Shown here in pieces: positions 26,965-35,057 of a DNA stretch of 64,000 bases (positions are counted from its first letter, which is position 1; every line of letters begins with the position of its first letter). This stretch comes from Candidatus Flexifilum breve (GTDB lineage: Bacteria; Chloroflexota; Anaerolineae; Aggregatilineales; Phototrophicaceae). The translations under genes and the position numbers were made by a program. Below the pieces are notes generated by a model, which was not told the origin of the DNA, did not search any database, and was given only the letters and a program-made list of their open reading frames with translations. Location of the stretch: contig JADKGC010000013.1 of assembly GCA_016717205.1 (NCBI GenBank), positions 124,001-188,000 of the forward strand, given 5' to 3'.

Positions 26965-29724
26965 ATGGCTACGGCGACAGCAGACGCCAAATCGCGCAAT
27001 GGCAAACAGACCGCTACGAAGAAGTGGGTTTATCTGTTTGATGAAGTCAAGCTGGCTGAAGAAGCAGTCGGCGGTTCGTGGGACGGCGTGCGCGCCCTCC
27101 TCGGCGGTAAAGGCTCCGGCCTCGCGGATATGACCCGCGCCGGCGTGCCAGTTCCTCCCGGTTTCAGCATCACGACCGAAGCATGCAATGAATACAGCGC
27201 CAAGGGCCAGCAGTTCCCCGAAGGTATGTGGGAACAGGCCGTCAATGCCCTGCACGCTGTCGAAGTTAAGGCCGCCAAGACGTTTGGTGACGCCGCGAAT
27301 CCGCTGCTCGTTTCCGTTCGTTCCGGCGCGAAATTCTCGATGCCCGGCATGATGGACACCGTACTCAACCTCGGCCTGAACGATGAGATCGCCGAAGGCA
27401 TGATCAAGCTGACCAGCGATGCGCGTTTCGTCTATGATGCATACCGCCGCCTGATCCAGATGTTCGGCTCGGTCGTGATGGGTATCGCCGACGAACCGTT
27501 TGAAGACCTGATCACCGAAGCGAAGCAGAAAAAAGGCGTCAAGTCGGATGTCGATCTCGCGGCGGAAGACTGGCTGCGCCTGACCGGTGAATTCAAGAAG
27601 GTCTACGCCGAACACATCGGCAGTGACTTCCCGCAGGATCCCTACAAACAGCTCGAACTCGCGATTCAGGCCGTGTTCAAGTCGTGGAACGGCAAGCGCG
27701 CGGTTGACTATCGCAATGCGGCTGGCATCCCCCATAACCTCGGCACCGCTGTCAACGTGCAGACGATGGTCTTCGGTAACATGGGCGAAAGCTCGGGCAC
27801 CGGTGTGGCCTTCACGCGTAACCCCTCGAACGGCGACAAGAAGCTGTTCGGTGATTACCTCATGAACGCGCAGGGCGAAGACGTGGTGGCCGGTATCCGG
27901 ACCCCCATCAGCATCTCCAACCTCGCAGCGGAAAACAAGGCGGTCTTCGACCAGTTCGTCGACATCGTCAGCAAACTCGAAAAGCACTACCGCGACATGC
28001 AGGATGTCGAGTTCACGATTGAACGCGGCAAACTGTGGATGCTCCAGACCCGTAACGGCAAGCGCACCGCGCGTTCCGCGATTCGGATCGCCGTCGAAAT
28101 GGCCGAAGAAGGCGTGATCAGCAAAGAAGAAGCGGTCATGCGCGTCACGACCGAACACGTGCTGCAGCTCCTCCACCCGCAGTTTGACGCCGACGCCAAG
28201 GCGAAGGCGCGCAAGGACGGCTGGATGATCGGGACGGGCGTGAATGCCTCCCCCGGTGCAGCGGTCGGTGTGGCAGCGTTCGACGCTGACCTCGCTGAGA
28301 AGTGGGGCAAGGCGGGCAAGGCGGTCATCATGGTGCGTCCGGAAACCAAGCCGGATGATGTGCACGGGATGCTCGCTTCCAAGGGTATTCTGACCTCCCG
28401 CGGTGGCGCGACCAGCCACGCCGCGGTGGTGGCCCGTCAGTTCGGTGTGCCGTGCGTGTGCGGCGCTGAAGCCCTCGACATTGACGTGCGTAATCGCATG
28501 TTCAAGGTCGGCAGCGTGATCGTCCGTGAAGGCGATACGATCTCGATTGACGGCGGCAGCGGTGAGGTTTTCTTTGGCGAACTCGTCCGCGTTGAACCCG
28601 ATTTCGCGCGTGAACAGTATCTGCGTAAGCTGCTCGGCTGGGCGGACGAATTCCGCCGCCTGGGCATCTATGCAAATGCGGACTATCCGCAGGATGCGCG
28701 CCGCGCCCGCGAATACGGTGGTCAGGGTGTGGGTCTGTGCCGTACTGAGCACATGTTCTTCCAGGAAGAACGTCTGCCCATCGTGCAGGCGATGATCCTC
28801 TCCGAACCGAACAGCCCCGAAGAACTAACCCAGCTCCAAAAGCTGCAGGTCTTCCAGCACGACGATTTCTACGGCATCCTCAAGGCGATGGACGGCTATC
28901 CGGTGATCATCCGTCTGCTTGACCCGCCGCTGCATGAGTTTATGCCCGACCACGAAGGTCTGGCGCTGCGCGCCGCTGGTCTGCGCCTGATGGGCGACCG
29001 TCCGAACGAACTGAAGAAGGTTGAAGAGTTGATGACCGCGGTCGAAGGTCTGCGCGAATTCAACCCGATGCTCGGTCTGCGTGGCACGCGTCTCGGCATT
29101 ATGCGTCCTGAACTGACCAAGATGCAGGTGCGCGCCTTGTTCGAAGCTGCCTGCCAGTTGGCGAAGGAAGGCGTGGTGGTTCACCCCGAAATCATGGTGG
29201 CGGTGACCAACCATGCCAACGAAGTCAAGCTGATGCGCGAAATGATCGTCGCCGTGGCGAACGAAGTCCAAGAAGCGTATGGTTGCAGCATCGACTATAA
29301 GGTCGGCACGATGATCGAACTGCCGCGCGCGGCGATCACTGCGGACAAGATGGCCGAATACAGCGAGTTCTTCTCGTTCGGCACGAACGACCTGACCCAG
29401 ACGACGTTCGGCATCAGCCGTGACGACGCCGAAGGCAAGTTCCTCCTCGCTTACGTCGAGACGGGGCTGCTGCCGGAAAATCCGTTCCAGCAGATTGACG
29501 AAGAAGGCGTTGGTTACCTCATCCGCCTCGCGGTGGAAAAGGGTCGCGCGACCCGTCCCGATATCGAAGTCGGTATCTGCGGTGAACACGGTGGTGATCC
29601 CAAGTCGATTGCCTTCTGCCACAGCGCTGGCCTCAACTACGTGAGCTGCTCGCCGTTCCGTATCCCGGTGGCGCGTCTCGCGGCGGCGCATGCGGCGCTC
29701 AAGGAAAAGGGCTACAAGGCGTAA
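26965..29724 (+). CDS. ppdK: Pyruvate, phosphate dikinase
   Basis: 919 aa, full length. It interconverts ATP + pyruvate + Pi with AMP + PEP + PPi. The N-terminal nucleotide-binding domain starts at VYLFDEV with GGKGSGLADMTRAGVPVPPG; the swivelling phosphohistidine domain has GGATSHAAVVARQFG (His about 485); the C-terminal PEP/pyruvate barrel has GVGLCRTEHMFF, FGTNDLTQTTFGISRDD and the catalytic Cys in GICGEHGGDP (about 871). GGAG lies 10 bases before the ATG. It follows the nifJ/DHOD-like pair on the same strand, with the hairpin at 26860 between them, and is followed by a strong terminator, so pyruvate made by PFOR could be drawn directly to PEP. Confidence 0.96.
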   Translation: MATATADAKSRNGKQTATKKWVYLFDEVKLAEEAVGGSWDGVRALLGGKGSGLADMTRAGVPVPPGFSITTEACNEYSAKGQQFPEGMWEQAVNALHAVEVKAAKTFGDAANPLLVSVRSGAKFSMPGMMDTVLNLGLNDEIAEGMIKLTSDARFVYDAYRRLIQMFGSVVMGIADEPFEDLITEAKQKKGVKSDVDLAAEDWLRLTGEFKKVYAEHIGSDFPQDPYKQLELAIQAVFKSWNGKRAVDYRNAAGIPHNLGTAVNVQTMVFGNMGESSGTGVAFTRNPSNGDKKLFGDYLMNAQGEDVVAGIRTPISISNLAAENKAVFDQFVDIVSKLEKHYRDMQDVEFTIERGKLWMLQTRNGKRTARSAIRIAVEMAEEGVISKEEAVMRVTTEHVLQLLHPQFDADAKAKARKDGWMIGTGVNASPGAAVGVAAFDADLAEKWGKAGKAVIMVRPETKPDDVHGMLASKGILTSRGGATSHAAVVARQFGVPCVCGAEALDIDVRNRMFKVGSVIVREGDTISIDGGSGEVFFGELVRVEPDFAREQYLRKLLGWADEFRRLGIYANADYPQDARRAREYGGQGVGLCRTEHMFFQEERLPIVQAMILSEPNSPEELTQLQKLQVFQHDDFYGILKAMDGYPVIIRLLDPPLHEFMPDHEGLALRAAGLRLMGDRPNELKKVEELMTAVEGLREFNPMLGLRGTRLGIMRPELTKMQVRALFEAACQLAKEGVVVHPEIMVAVTNHANEVKLMREMIVAVANEVQEAYGCSIDYKVGTMIELPRAAITADKMAEYSEFFSFGTNDLTQTTFGISRDDAEGKFLLAYVETGLLPENPFQQIDEEGVGYLIRLAVEKGRATRPDIEVGICGEHGGDPKSIAFCHSAGLNYVSCSPFRIPVARLAAAHAALKEKGYKA

Positions 29725-29751
29725 CGCGCCTTTAGCTTCAATGATTGGAAG

Positions 29752-29786
29752 AAGGACGGTCCCCGACGGGATCGTCCTTTTTATTT
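29752..29786 (+). terminator. Rho-independent terminator after ppdK
   Basis: AAGGACG(G)TCCC / GGGA(T)CGTCCTT stem with a CGAC tetraloop, followed by TTTTTATTT. It lies 28 bp after the ppdK stop. Confidence 0.85.
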
Positions 29787-29828
29787 GGGGTATGATCAGG
29801 TGCTTACGACTCGAAACGGGGTAGGGCA

Positions 29829-30815
29829 GTGGTCATGTTTGATTTGCGCGCCGTCAAAGATATTCGCTCAGAGCTGGCCAAACGGGTGTTTGAAGGCAAG
29901 AAGCTGCCCGACACCCTCTACCACTACACCGATGCGACCGGGCTGCTCGGCATTTTGCAGGATCGCAAGTTTCGGGCGACCCACTACAAGCACTTCAACG
30001 ACAGCAAGGAAGTCGAATTCGGCGACGATCTCGCCGTGCGTCTGCTGCATGATCGGCTGAATGGACACTGTGATAAGCGTTTGAGCCGCATCTATCAGGC
30101 GTGTCTGGGCGAGAAATATGGCGGCCATGCGTCCGTCATTCGCACCTTTGACTGTGACTTCTATATCGCCAGTTTTTGCGACGAGGGCGACTTACTTGAT
30201 CAGTGGCGCGCCTATGGAGATGACGGGTCGGGCTATGCAATGGGCATTGACCCCAAAGCCCTGCGCGCGAAGGTCGAAGGCGTGGTGCTGCTGCCCACCG
30301 ACGGGATTGCGTTTGTCCCGGTCGAATATGACGAAGAACGGCAGCGCGCCCATCTCGAATTCGTGCTCGACCGGATGACGGAGGCGTTTCAGGAGCAGTT
30401 TGATCAGGTTCACGACCGCGACGTTGAGCCGTTTTGCGGGCGCGCCGCACAAGAATTGGTCAATGCGCTGCTCAACCTCACGGTCATGTACAAACACGTG
30501 GCCTACAAGAGCGAGCGTGAATGGCGCGTGATCAAGGTGAAATGGGGGCGCGAGATCGAAGCGGTGGCCGATGACGATGCGCTGACGGGCGTGCACTTCC
30601 GCGTGCAGTCGTCGCGGATTGTGCCGTACGTCAACCTCGATTTCTCAGATCGCGCGGATGAAACGATTGTGCCGTTGCGGAATATTGTTCTTGGTCCGAA
30701 GAACAACGACGAAGCGGCGGTGATGACGCTCCACATGCTGCTCAAATCGTTGGGCTACAGCGGGAATCGCCGATTGGAAAACCTAATCACACTGTCGACG
30801 ATCCCGTACCAGTAA
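29829..30815 (+). CDS. DUF2971 family protein
   Basis: 328 aa from a GTG at 29829 (ATG at 29835 is an equal choice). The opening LYHYTDATGLLGILQDRKF with ATHYKHFNDSKEVEFGDDL, then FYIASFCDEGDLLDQWRAYG and DDGSGYAMGIDP, are the hallmark segments of DUF2971. The H-Y-T pattern recalls ADP-ribosyltransferase-like folds, and such proteins are common in accessory and defence regions, but the activity is not established. The 3' ends of this gene and hypB converge with a 3-bp gap. Confidence 0.8.
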   Translation: MVMFDLRAVKDIRSELAKRVFEGKKLPDTLYHYTDATGLLGILQDRKFRATHYKHFNDSKEVEFGDDLAVRLLHDRLNGHCDKRLSRIYQACLGEKYGGHASVIRTFDCDFYIASFCDEGDLLDQWRAYGDDGSGYAMGIDPKALRAKVEGVVLLPTDGIAFVPVEYDEERQRAHLEFVLDRMTEAFQEQFDQVHDRDVEPFCGRAAQELVNALLNLTVMYKHVAYKSEREWRVIKVKWGREIEAVADDDALTGVHFRVQSSRIVPYVNLDFSDRADETIVPLRNIVLGPKNNDEAAVMTLHMLLKSLGYSGNRRLENLITLSTIPYQ

Positions 30816-30818
30816 TGC

Positions 30819-31475
30819 CTAGGCGTGCTTGACCTGTGCGCGCAGCCAGTCGATCCACGCCTCGACGCCTTCGCCCGTCACACAGGACAGCGGGAAGATG
30901 GTCACGCCGGGGTTGAGGATTTCCACGCCTTTGCGGAAGAAGTCCATATCGAACGGCACGTAGGGCAGCAAATCGATCTTGTTGATCACCAGTACGTCGA
31001 CGCCACGATACATGCCGGGGTATTTGTACGGCTTGTCCGCGCCTTCGGGGATCGAGGCGATCAGCACATTGTGATGCGTGCCGAGCGCGAAGTTCGCCGG
31101 GCAAATTAGGTTGCCGACGTTCTCCACGATCAGTAAGTCGATGGCGTTCAGGTCGAGCGCGGGCAGAGCTTGAGAGAGCATCACTGCGTCGAGGTGGCAG
31201 TCGCCGCCCGTGTTGATCTGCACGGCGGTCGCGCCCGCGAGCTGCGCGCGTTCCGCGTCGAGGCTGGTCGCGATGTCGCCGTTGATCATGCCGACACGCA
31301 CGGTGTCTGCCAGCCGCTTGACAGTCTGCTCGACGAGCGAAGTTTTGCCCGCGCCCGGTGATGCCATAAAATTCAGCGCAAACACGCCCGCCGCGTCGAG
31401 GGCGGCGCGGTTAGCCGCCGCGATCCGGTCATTCGCGCTGTGAATCTTCTCCAACACGGGAATCTGAGTAGTCAT
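30819..31475 (-). CDS. hypB: Hydrogenase nickel incorporation GTPase HypB
   Basis: 218 aa. G1/Walker A FMASPGAGKTSL (about 37-48), GDIATSLDAERA, the metal-binding segment INTGGDCHLDAVM, ENVGNLICPANFALG, and NKIDLLPYVPF (NKID specificity motif). The N-terminal Cys-x2-Cys site and His-rich metal store found in many HypB proteins are absent, giving a minimal form. It supplies GTP-driven Ni(II) delivery with HypA to NiFe-hydrogenase. It overlaps the end of hypA by 47 bp. No other hyp or hydrogenase genes are in the window. Confidence 0.93.
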   Translation of the reverse strand: MTTQIPVLEKIHSANDRIAAANRAALDAAGVFALNFMASPGAGKTSLVEQTVKRLADTVRVGMINGDIATSLDAERAQLAGATAVQINTGGDCHLDAVMLSQALPALDLNAIDLLIVENVGNLICPANFALGTHHNVLIASIPEGADKPYKYPGMYRGVDVLVINKIDLLPYVPFDMDFFRKGVEILNPGVTIFPLSCVTGEGVEAWIDWLRAQVKHA

Positions 31476-31821
31476 GCGAGCATTCCTCTACTTCAATGGA
31501 CTCGACATAAAATTCTTCGCCAGTCAGTACGCGCACTTTGAGACCGCCGCACGCGGGGCAGGTGAGGTCATAGCGCGTGGCAATCGGGTACTCCTCGCCG
31601 CATGCCTGACACTTAAGCACCGCCGGAATGCGCGAGAAGATGAGTTTTGACCCTGCGGCTTTTGTCCCCTCGCTGATGATGTCCCAATAGAACTGCACCG
31701 AATCGTCGATCATGCTGGAGAGTTGGCCGATCACGAGGCGCACTTCACGCACGCGCCCGGCATTTTCGGCGTGCCGCAGCGCGATTTCCAGCACATTGGT
31801 GGTTACAGCGAGTTCATGCAT
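31429..31821 (-). CDS. hypA: Hydrogenase nickel chaperone HypA
   Basis: 130 aa. The start was set at 31821 because HypA must begin Met-His-Glu (nickel is bound by the N-terminal amine and His2); the open frame extends 16 codons further upstream. The zinc domain has C71-x2-C74 and C88-x2-C91 (CQACGEEYP, CPACGG). The last about 15 residues (ECSHDYSDSRVGEDSQRE) are in the overlap with hypB and look non-conserved. Gene order hypA-hypB with a long overlap implies coupled translation. Confidence 0.93.
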   Translation of the reverse strand: MHELAVTTNVLEIALRHAENAGRVREVRLVIGQLSSMIDDSVQFYWDIISEGTKAAGSKLIFSRIPAVLKCQACGEEYPIATRYDLTCPACGGLKVRVLTGEEFYVESIEVEECSHDYSDSRVGEDSQRE

Positions 31822-31890
31822 GGCGCGTTGATCCAGCGTAGGAACGCGCTTCTGCGCGTCCGCTGGCATTCAGCGTTCCAGCGGGACTGG

Positions 31891-33615
31891 TCATTTTGTC
31901 ACCGGCAAAATCAACGCCGACGGGCGCACCTTGTCGTGATAAATCGTCTGGTGCGCGCTGCGGTACGAGCAGCAGGTACTGAAATAGTCGGTTGTGCCGA
32001 GGTTGCGATTCCAGTGTGGGTGCGCGCCGCTGGAGATCTGCAAGCGGATGCTGTGCCCGCGCTTGAAGACGTGCGCGGTCGCCCACAAGTCGATCTCAAC
32101 GCACAGCGAGCCATCGGCCTGCCGTTCGAGCTTGCCCGGTTCGACGCGGAACAAGCCTTCGCAGATATTGAGCGAACGGCCATTGGGTGTGACATCGCAC
32201 AACCGCCCGAAGAAATCGGTGTGCTCAAGGTCTGACTGCGCGTAGAGTTCCACGCGCACGCGTCCGATCACCTCAAGGGGGTGGCGCAGCGGACTGGTCG
32301 TGTAGGTCAGCACGTCGGGGCGCGCTTCAAGGCGATTATTGCGCACGCGTCCGCCACGAATGCTGAAGATCGCGCCGCCGACCGCGGGGGTCGGATCCGT
32401 GGGATCGTAGGTATAGTGGTCGGGCTGTGACAGTTCATGCGGGAGTTCGGTCGAGAGTAACCGCCCCCTTTGCAGGTAGTAGCGCGTCTCCGTTGCTGGC
32501 GGTGGGAAGTTGTCAAAGTCGCGCCACTGGTTGACGCCCATCACATACAGGCGCACCGGTTTTTCGCGCAGCCGAATCGGTTCGCCGCGCAGATATGTGT
32601 CGAACCACAGCAGCCCTTCACGCAAGTCGGCCATTGCGATGATCGCCATGAAGTGATGCCACGGGCCAATCGTCAGATAGGGTTGGCGTCCGGCTTTGAC
32701 CAGCGTCTCATAGTCGTCCAGCAGCCCGCGCAGGAAGAAGTCATACCACCCGCTCATGAGGTGGGTCGGCGCGGTGACATCCTGCAGACGCATCTGTTCG
32801 AGGTTGTCGCGCCAGATGTCATCGTCGGCGCGGCTGTATTCGATCCACTCCTGGAACGGCGCGGTGGTCTCCCCGAGCACGATCTGGTCAGCTTCTGCCA
32901 GCGGTTGGTGGAGCAGGGCGGGCTGAATGGCGCGTTCGATGTCGTCCAACACGGTGAACCACTTGATCGGGTTCCGCGTGTGGCGATTCTGGTCCAGCGT
33001 TTGGAACAGGGACAGCCAGCGCAGCGCCAGCCCGAGGTCAAATGCGCCGTCAGGATACAGAATCTTATGCAATTGCGTGCTGGTGATGCTCGGCACGAGC
33101 GCTTTGATGGCGGGGTTCTCCGCTGCGATTAACCACTGCACGATGCCGAGATAGCTGCCCCCCCACAGGCCGATCACCCCGGTCGACCACGGTTGACGGC
33201 ATAACCAGTCGAGCGTTGCCTTGCCGTCGTCGTTTTCGTTGAAGTACGGGTTGAAACTGCCCTGCGAATCGAAGCGCCCACGTGTATCCTGAATCAACAC
33301 ATGGTAGCCGCGTTCGGCAAAGCGCTGCCCGAAGAATTCGAGCAGCAGCCCGAACAGGCTGTGCCGCGTATTGCGTCCATACGGTGAGCGGATGAGGATT
33401 GTTGGGACGGGCAGCGGCGTCGCCGGGGCGTAATGGTCCGCGCTGAGGGGCACGCCATCACGCATGGGGATGACAAGGCCGCGCTCCACTTTGACGCGGT
33501 AACGCGGCGGCGAAATCCGGAGGAGATAGGCGAGGAGGTGGCGGTGATAGCGCCGCATCAGGAAGGCGATCACCGCCAGCGCCACGATGAGATTGCGTAG
33601 GCGTTTCACATTCAT
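31891..33615 (-). CDS. CocE/NonD family (X-Pro dipeptidyl-peptidase S15-like) hydrolase
   Basis: 574 aa from the ATG at 33615 (an upstream ATG at 33639 adds 8 residues). There is an N-terminal hydrophobic anchor (LRNLIVALAVIAFLM). The alpha/beta-hydrolase core has the opening VIPMRDGVPLSADHY, a DTRGRFDSQG turn and the nucleophile elbow GLWGGSYLG (GxSYxG). The family's C-terminal jelly-roll (segments PLEVIGRVRVELYAQSDLEH, and LWATAHVFKRGHSIRLQISS) follows. Substrates are esters or amides; none can be named. It ends the apparent two-gene unit with the thioester reductase upstream (52 bp gap), so a lipid-ester substrate is possible. Confidence 0.85.
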   Translation of the reverse strand: MNVKRLRNLIVALAVIAFLMRRYHRHLLAYLLRISPPRYRVKVERGLVIPMRDGVPLSADHYAPATPLPVPTILIRSPYGRNTRHSLFGLLLEFFGQRFAERGYHVLIQDTRGRFDSQGSFNPYFNENDDGKATLDWLCRQPWSTGVIGLWGGSYLGIVQWLIAAENPAIKALVPSITSTQLHKILYPDGAFDLGLALRWLSLFQTLDQNRHTRNPIKWFTVLDDIERAIQPALLHQPLAEADQIVLGETTAPFQEWIEYSRADDDIWRDNLEQMRLQDVTAPTHLMSGWYDFFLRGLLDDYETLVKAGRQPYLTIGPWHHFMAIIAMADLREGLLWFDTYLRGEPIRLREKPVRLYVMGVNQWRDFDNFPPPATETRYYLQRGRLLSTELPHELSQPDHYTYDPTDPTPAVGGAIFSIRGGRVRNNRLEARPDVLTYTTSPLRHPLEVIGRVRVELYAQSDLEHTDFFGRLCDVTPNGRSLNICEGLFRVEPGKLERQADGSLCVEIDLWATAHVFKRGHSIRLQISSGAHPHWNRNLGTTDYFSTCCSYRSAHQTIYHDKVRPSALILPVTK

Positions 33616-33666
33616 TGCTCCGCCATTGGCTGAAAGCACACCTCAGCGGCAGGCGTCAGTGTGCGC

Positions 33667-34869
33667 TCAGGTTAACTCAATTGTAGCACTTAAGCGACCG
33701 TGCTGAACGAAGTGTGACAGGTAGATCGACATGAAATGGCTGTTGATCGGCGCGCAGGTGATGCCAGAACTGGCGAGCGCCGCCTGCGTCGCATCGGTGT
33801 GCAGCGCCATGTAATCATCACCGTTAACGCCCATCATCCGCCGCGCGAAATTGATGTGGAAGAAGGGCAGCAGCGGGCAGAGTGGGTTCGTGCTCGGGTC
33901 AGCGCACAGATCCATTTTTTCGACCCATTCGCTGAAGGGCAGCTTGGTCGACGCGTAGCCGACTTCCGCCGCTAAATCGAACACGCCGCTCCAGTTCACG
34001 GGCTGCGGATTGAGCAGATGGAAGACTTTGCCCGCCGAACTCTGCTGGCGTGACAGATAGATCATCGCGCTGGAAACGAAGTCGACCGGGGTCATGTCCA
34101 TGTTAGCGCGCACATCCGGCGCGTAACCCGTCTGGATCGAGCCGACGATCATGCGGGCAACGAAATCATCTTCGTTGGAAATGCCCGTGCGGCTGTCGCC
34201 AACAATCAAGCCAATGCGGTGCACGGTCACGGGGATGCCCCGGTCGCGGGCCATGCGCACCAGTCGTTCCGCGACATATTTAGTCTGGAAGTAGCCAATC
34301 CCCGGGACTTTATCTTCGTCGAGTTCATCGTCTTCCGCGCCGCCGACTGGTTCCTTGTAGTCGAGCAGAATGCCGAGTGATGAGACATAGTGCAGCGGTT
34401 TGGTGTTGACGGTGGTCGCGAGGCGCAGCGCTTCGTGCGTCCCACCGACGTTGGCCGAATCGAGGTATTCATACGGCGCGATATAGCTCAACTTGCTACC
34501 GCAGTGAAAGATTACGTCCACGGCCGCGCCGATGGCGGTGAATTCTTCTTGGGTCAAACCGAACAAGGGGTTCTTGAGATCGCCAACTACGGGGACGATA
34601 CGCGCGGCCATCCACTCTTCCCACAAAGCGTAGGTTTGTAGATTTTTGCGGATGCGGTCGAGCGCATTGGCCGGGTCAGACGCGCGGACGAGCGCGTAGG
34701 CCGTGGCCGAGGTTGTTTCCAGAAGTTCGCGCAGCAGATACGCGCCAATAAAGCCGGTGGCTCCCGTTAGGAAGAAGGCGCGGGGAGGAGCATCCAGGGC
34801 GATCACCTGTCCCACCGGCTGAATCGCCGGATCGAGACTTGCTTTAGCATCTAATCCGTTTGTGGTCAT
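33667..34869 (-). CDS. Thioester reductase-like NAD(P)-dependent SDR protein
   Basis: 400 aa from MTTNGLD at 34869 (the open frame begins 15 codons earlier). Extended SDR with FFLTGATGFIGAYLLRELL (TGxxGFxG), a VIFHCGSKLSYIAPYE segment, and the active-site YFQTKYVAERLV (YxxxK). Segment order matches the R-domain of carboxylic acid reductases and the Lys2/thioester-reductase family, which reduce acyl thioesters to aldehydes or alcohols. It is divergent from the WS/DGAT gene across a 188-bp gap. Inferred: it supplies fatty aldehyde or alcohol for wax-ester synthesis. Confidence 0.8.
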   Translation of the reverse strand: MTTNGLDAKASLDPAIQPVGQVIALDAPPRAFFLTGATGFIGAYLLRELLETTSATAYALVRASDPANALDRIRKNLQTYALWEEWMAARIVPVVGDLKNPLFGLTQEEFTAIGAAVDVIFHCGSKLSYIAPYEYLDSANVGGTHEALRLATTVNTKPLHYVSSLGILLDYKEPVGGAEDDELDEDKVPGIGYFQTKYVAERLVRMARDRGIPVTVHRIGLIVGDSRTGISNEDDFVARMIVGSIQTGYAPDVRANMDMTPVDFVSSAMIYLSRQQSSAGKVFHLLNPQPVNWSGVFDLAAEVGYASTKLPFSEWVEKMDLCADPSTNPLCPLLPFFHINFARRMMGVNGDDYMALHTDATQAALASSGITCAPINSHFMSIYLSHFVQHGRLSATIELT

Positions 34870-35057
34870 AACACGCCTCAATAGATTTGTCTGCCTAAAC
34901 GTAACGCTTTTCACGAGAGCGAATTAGTGCTGAATAGAAATCATCACCCCTGATGTTTGTCACACATGTCTATTTACATAAAAATGAATGATCTTTATCC
35001 GCTGAGAATATCTGCCGTACCGCGCACAATGAGGTTAATGCGAAGAGGGGGTTCTCG

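Noticed and set aside
26929..28752. 607-aa open frame antisense to ppdK
   Set aside because: Complete overlap with a highly conserved gene; its composition (His, Arg, Ala, Val rich) is the usual antisense read of a GC-rich gene, with no motif.
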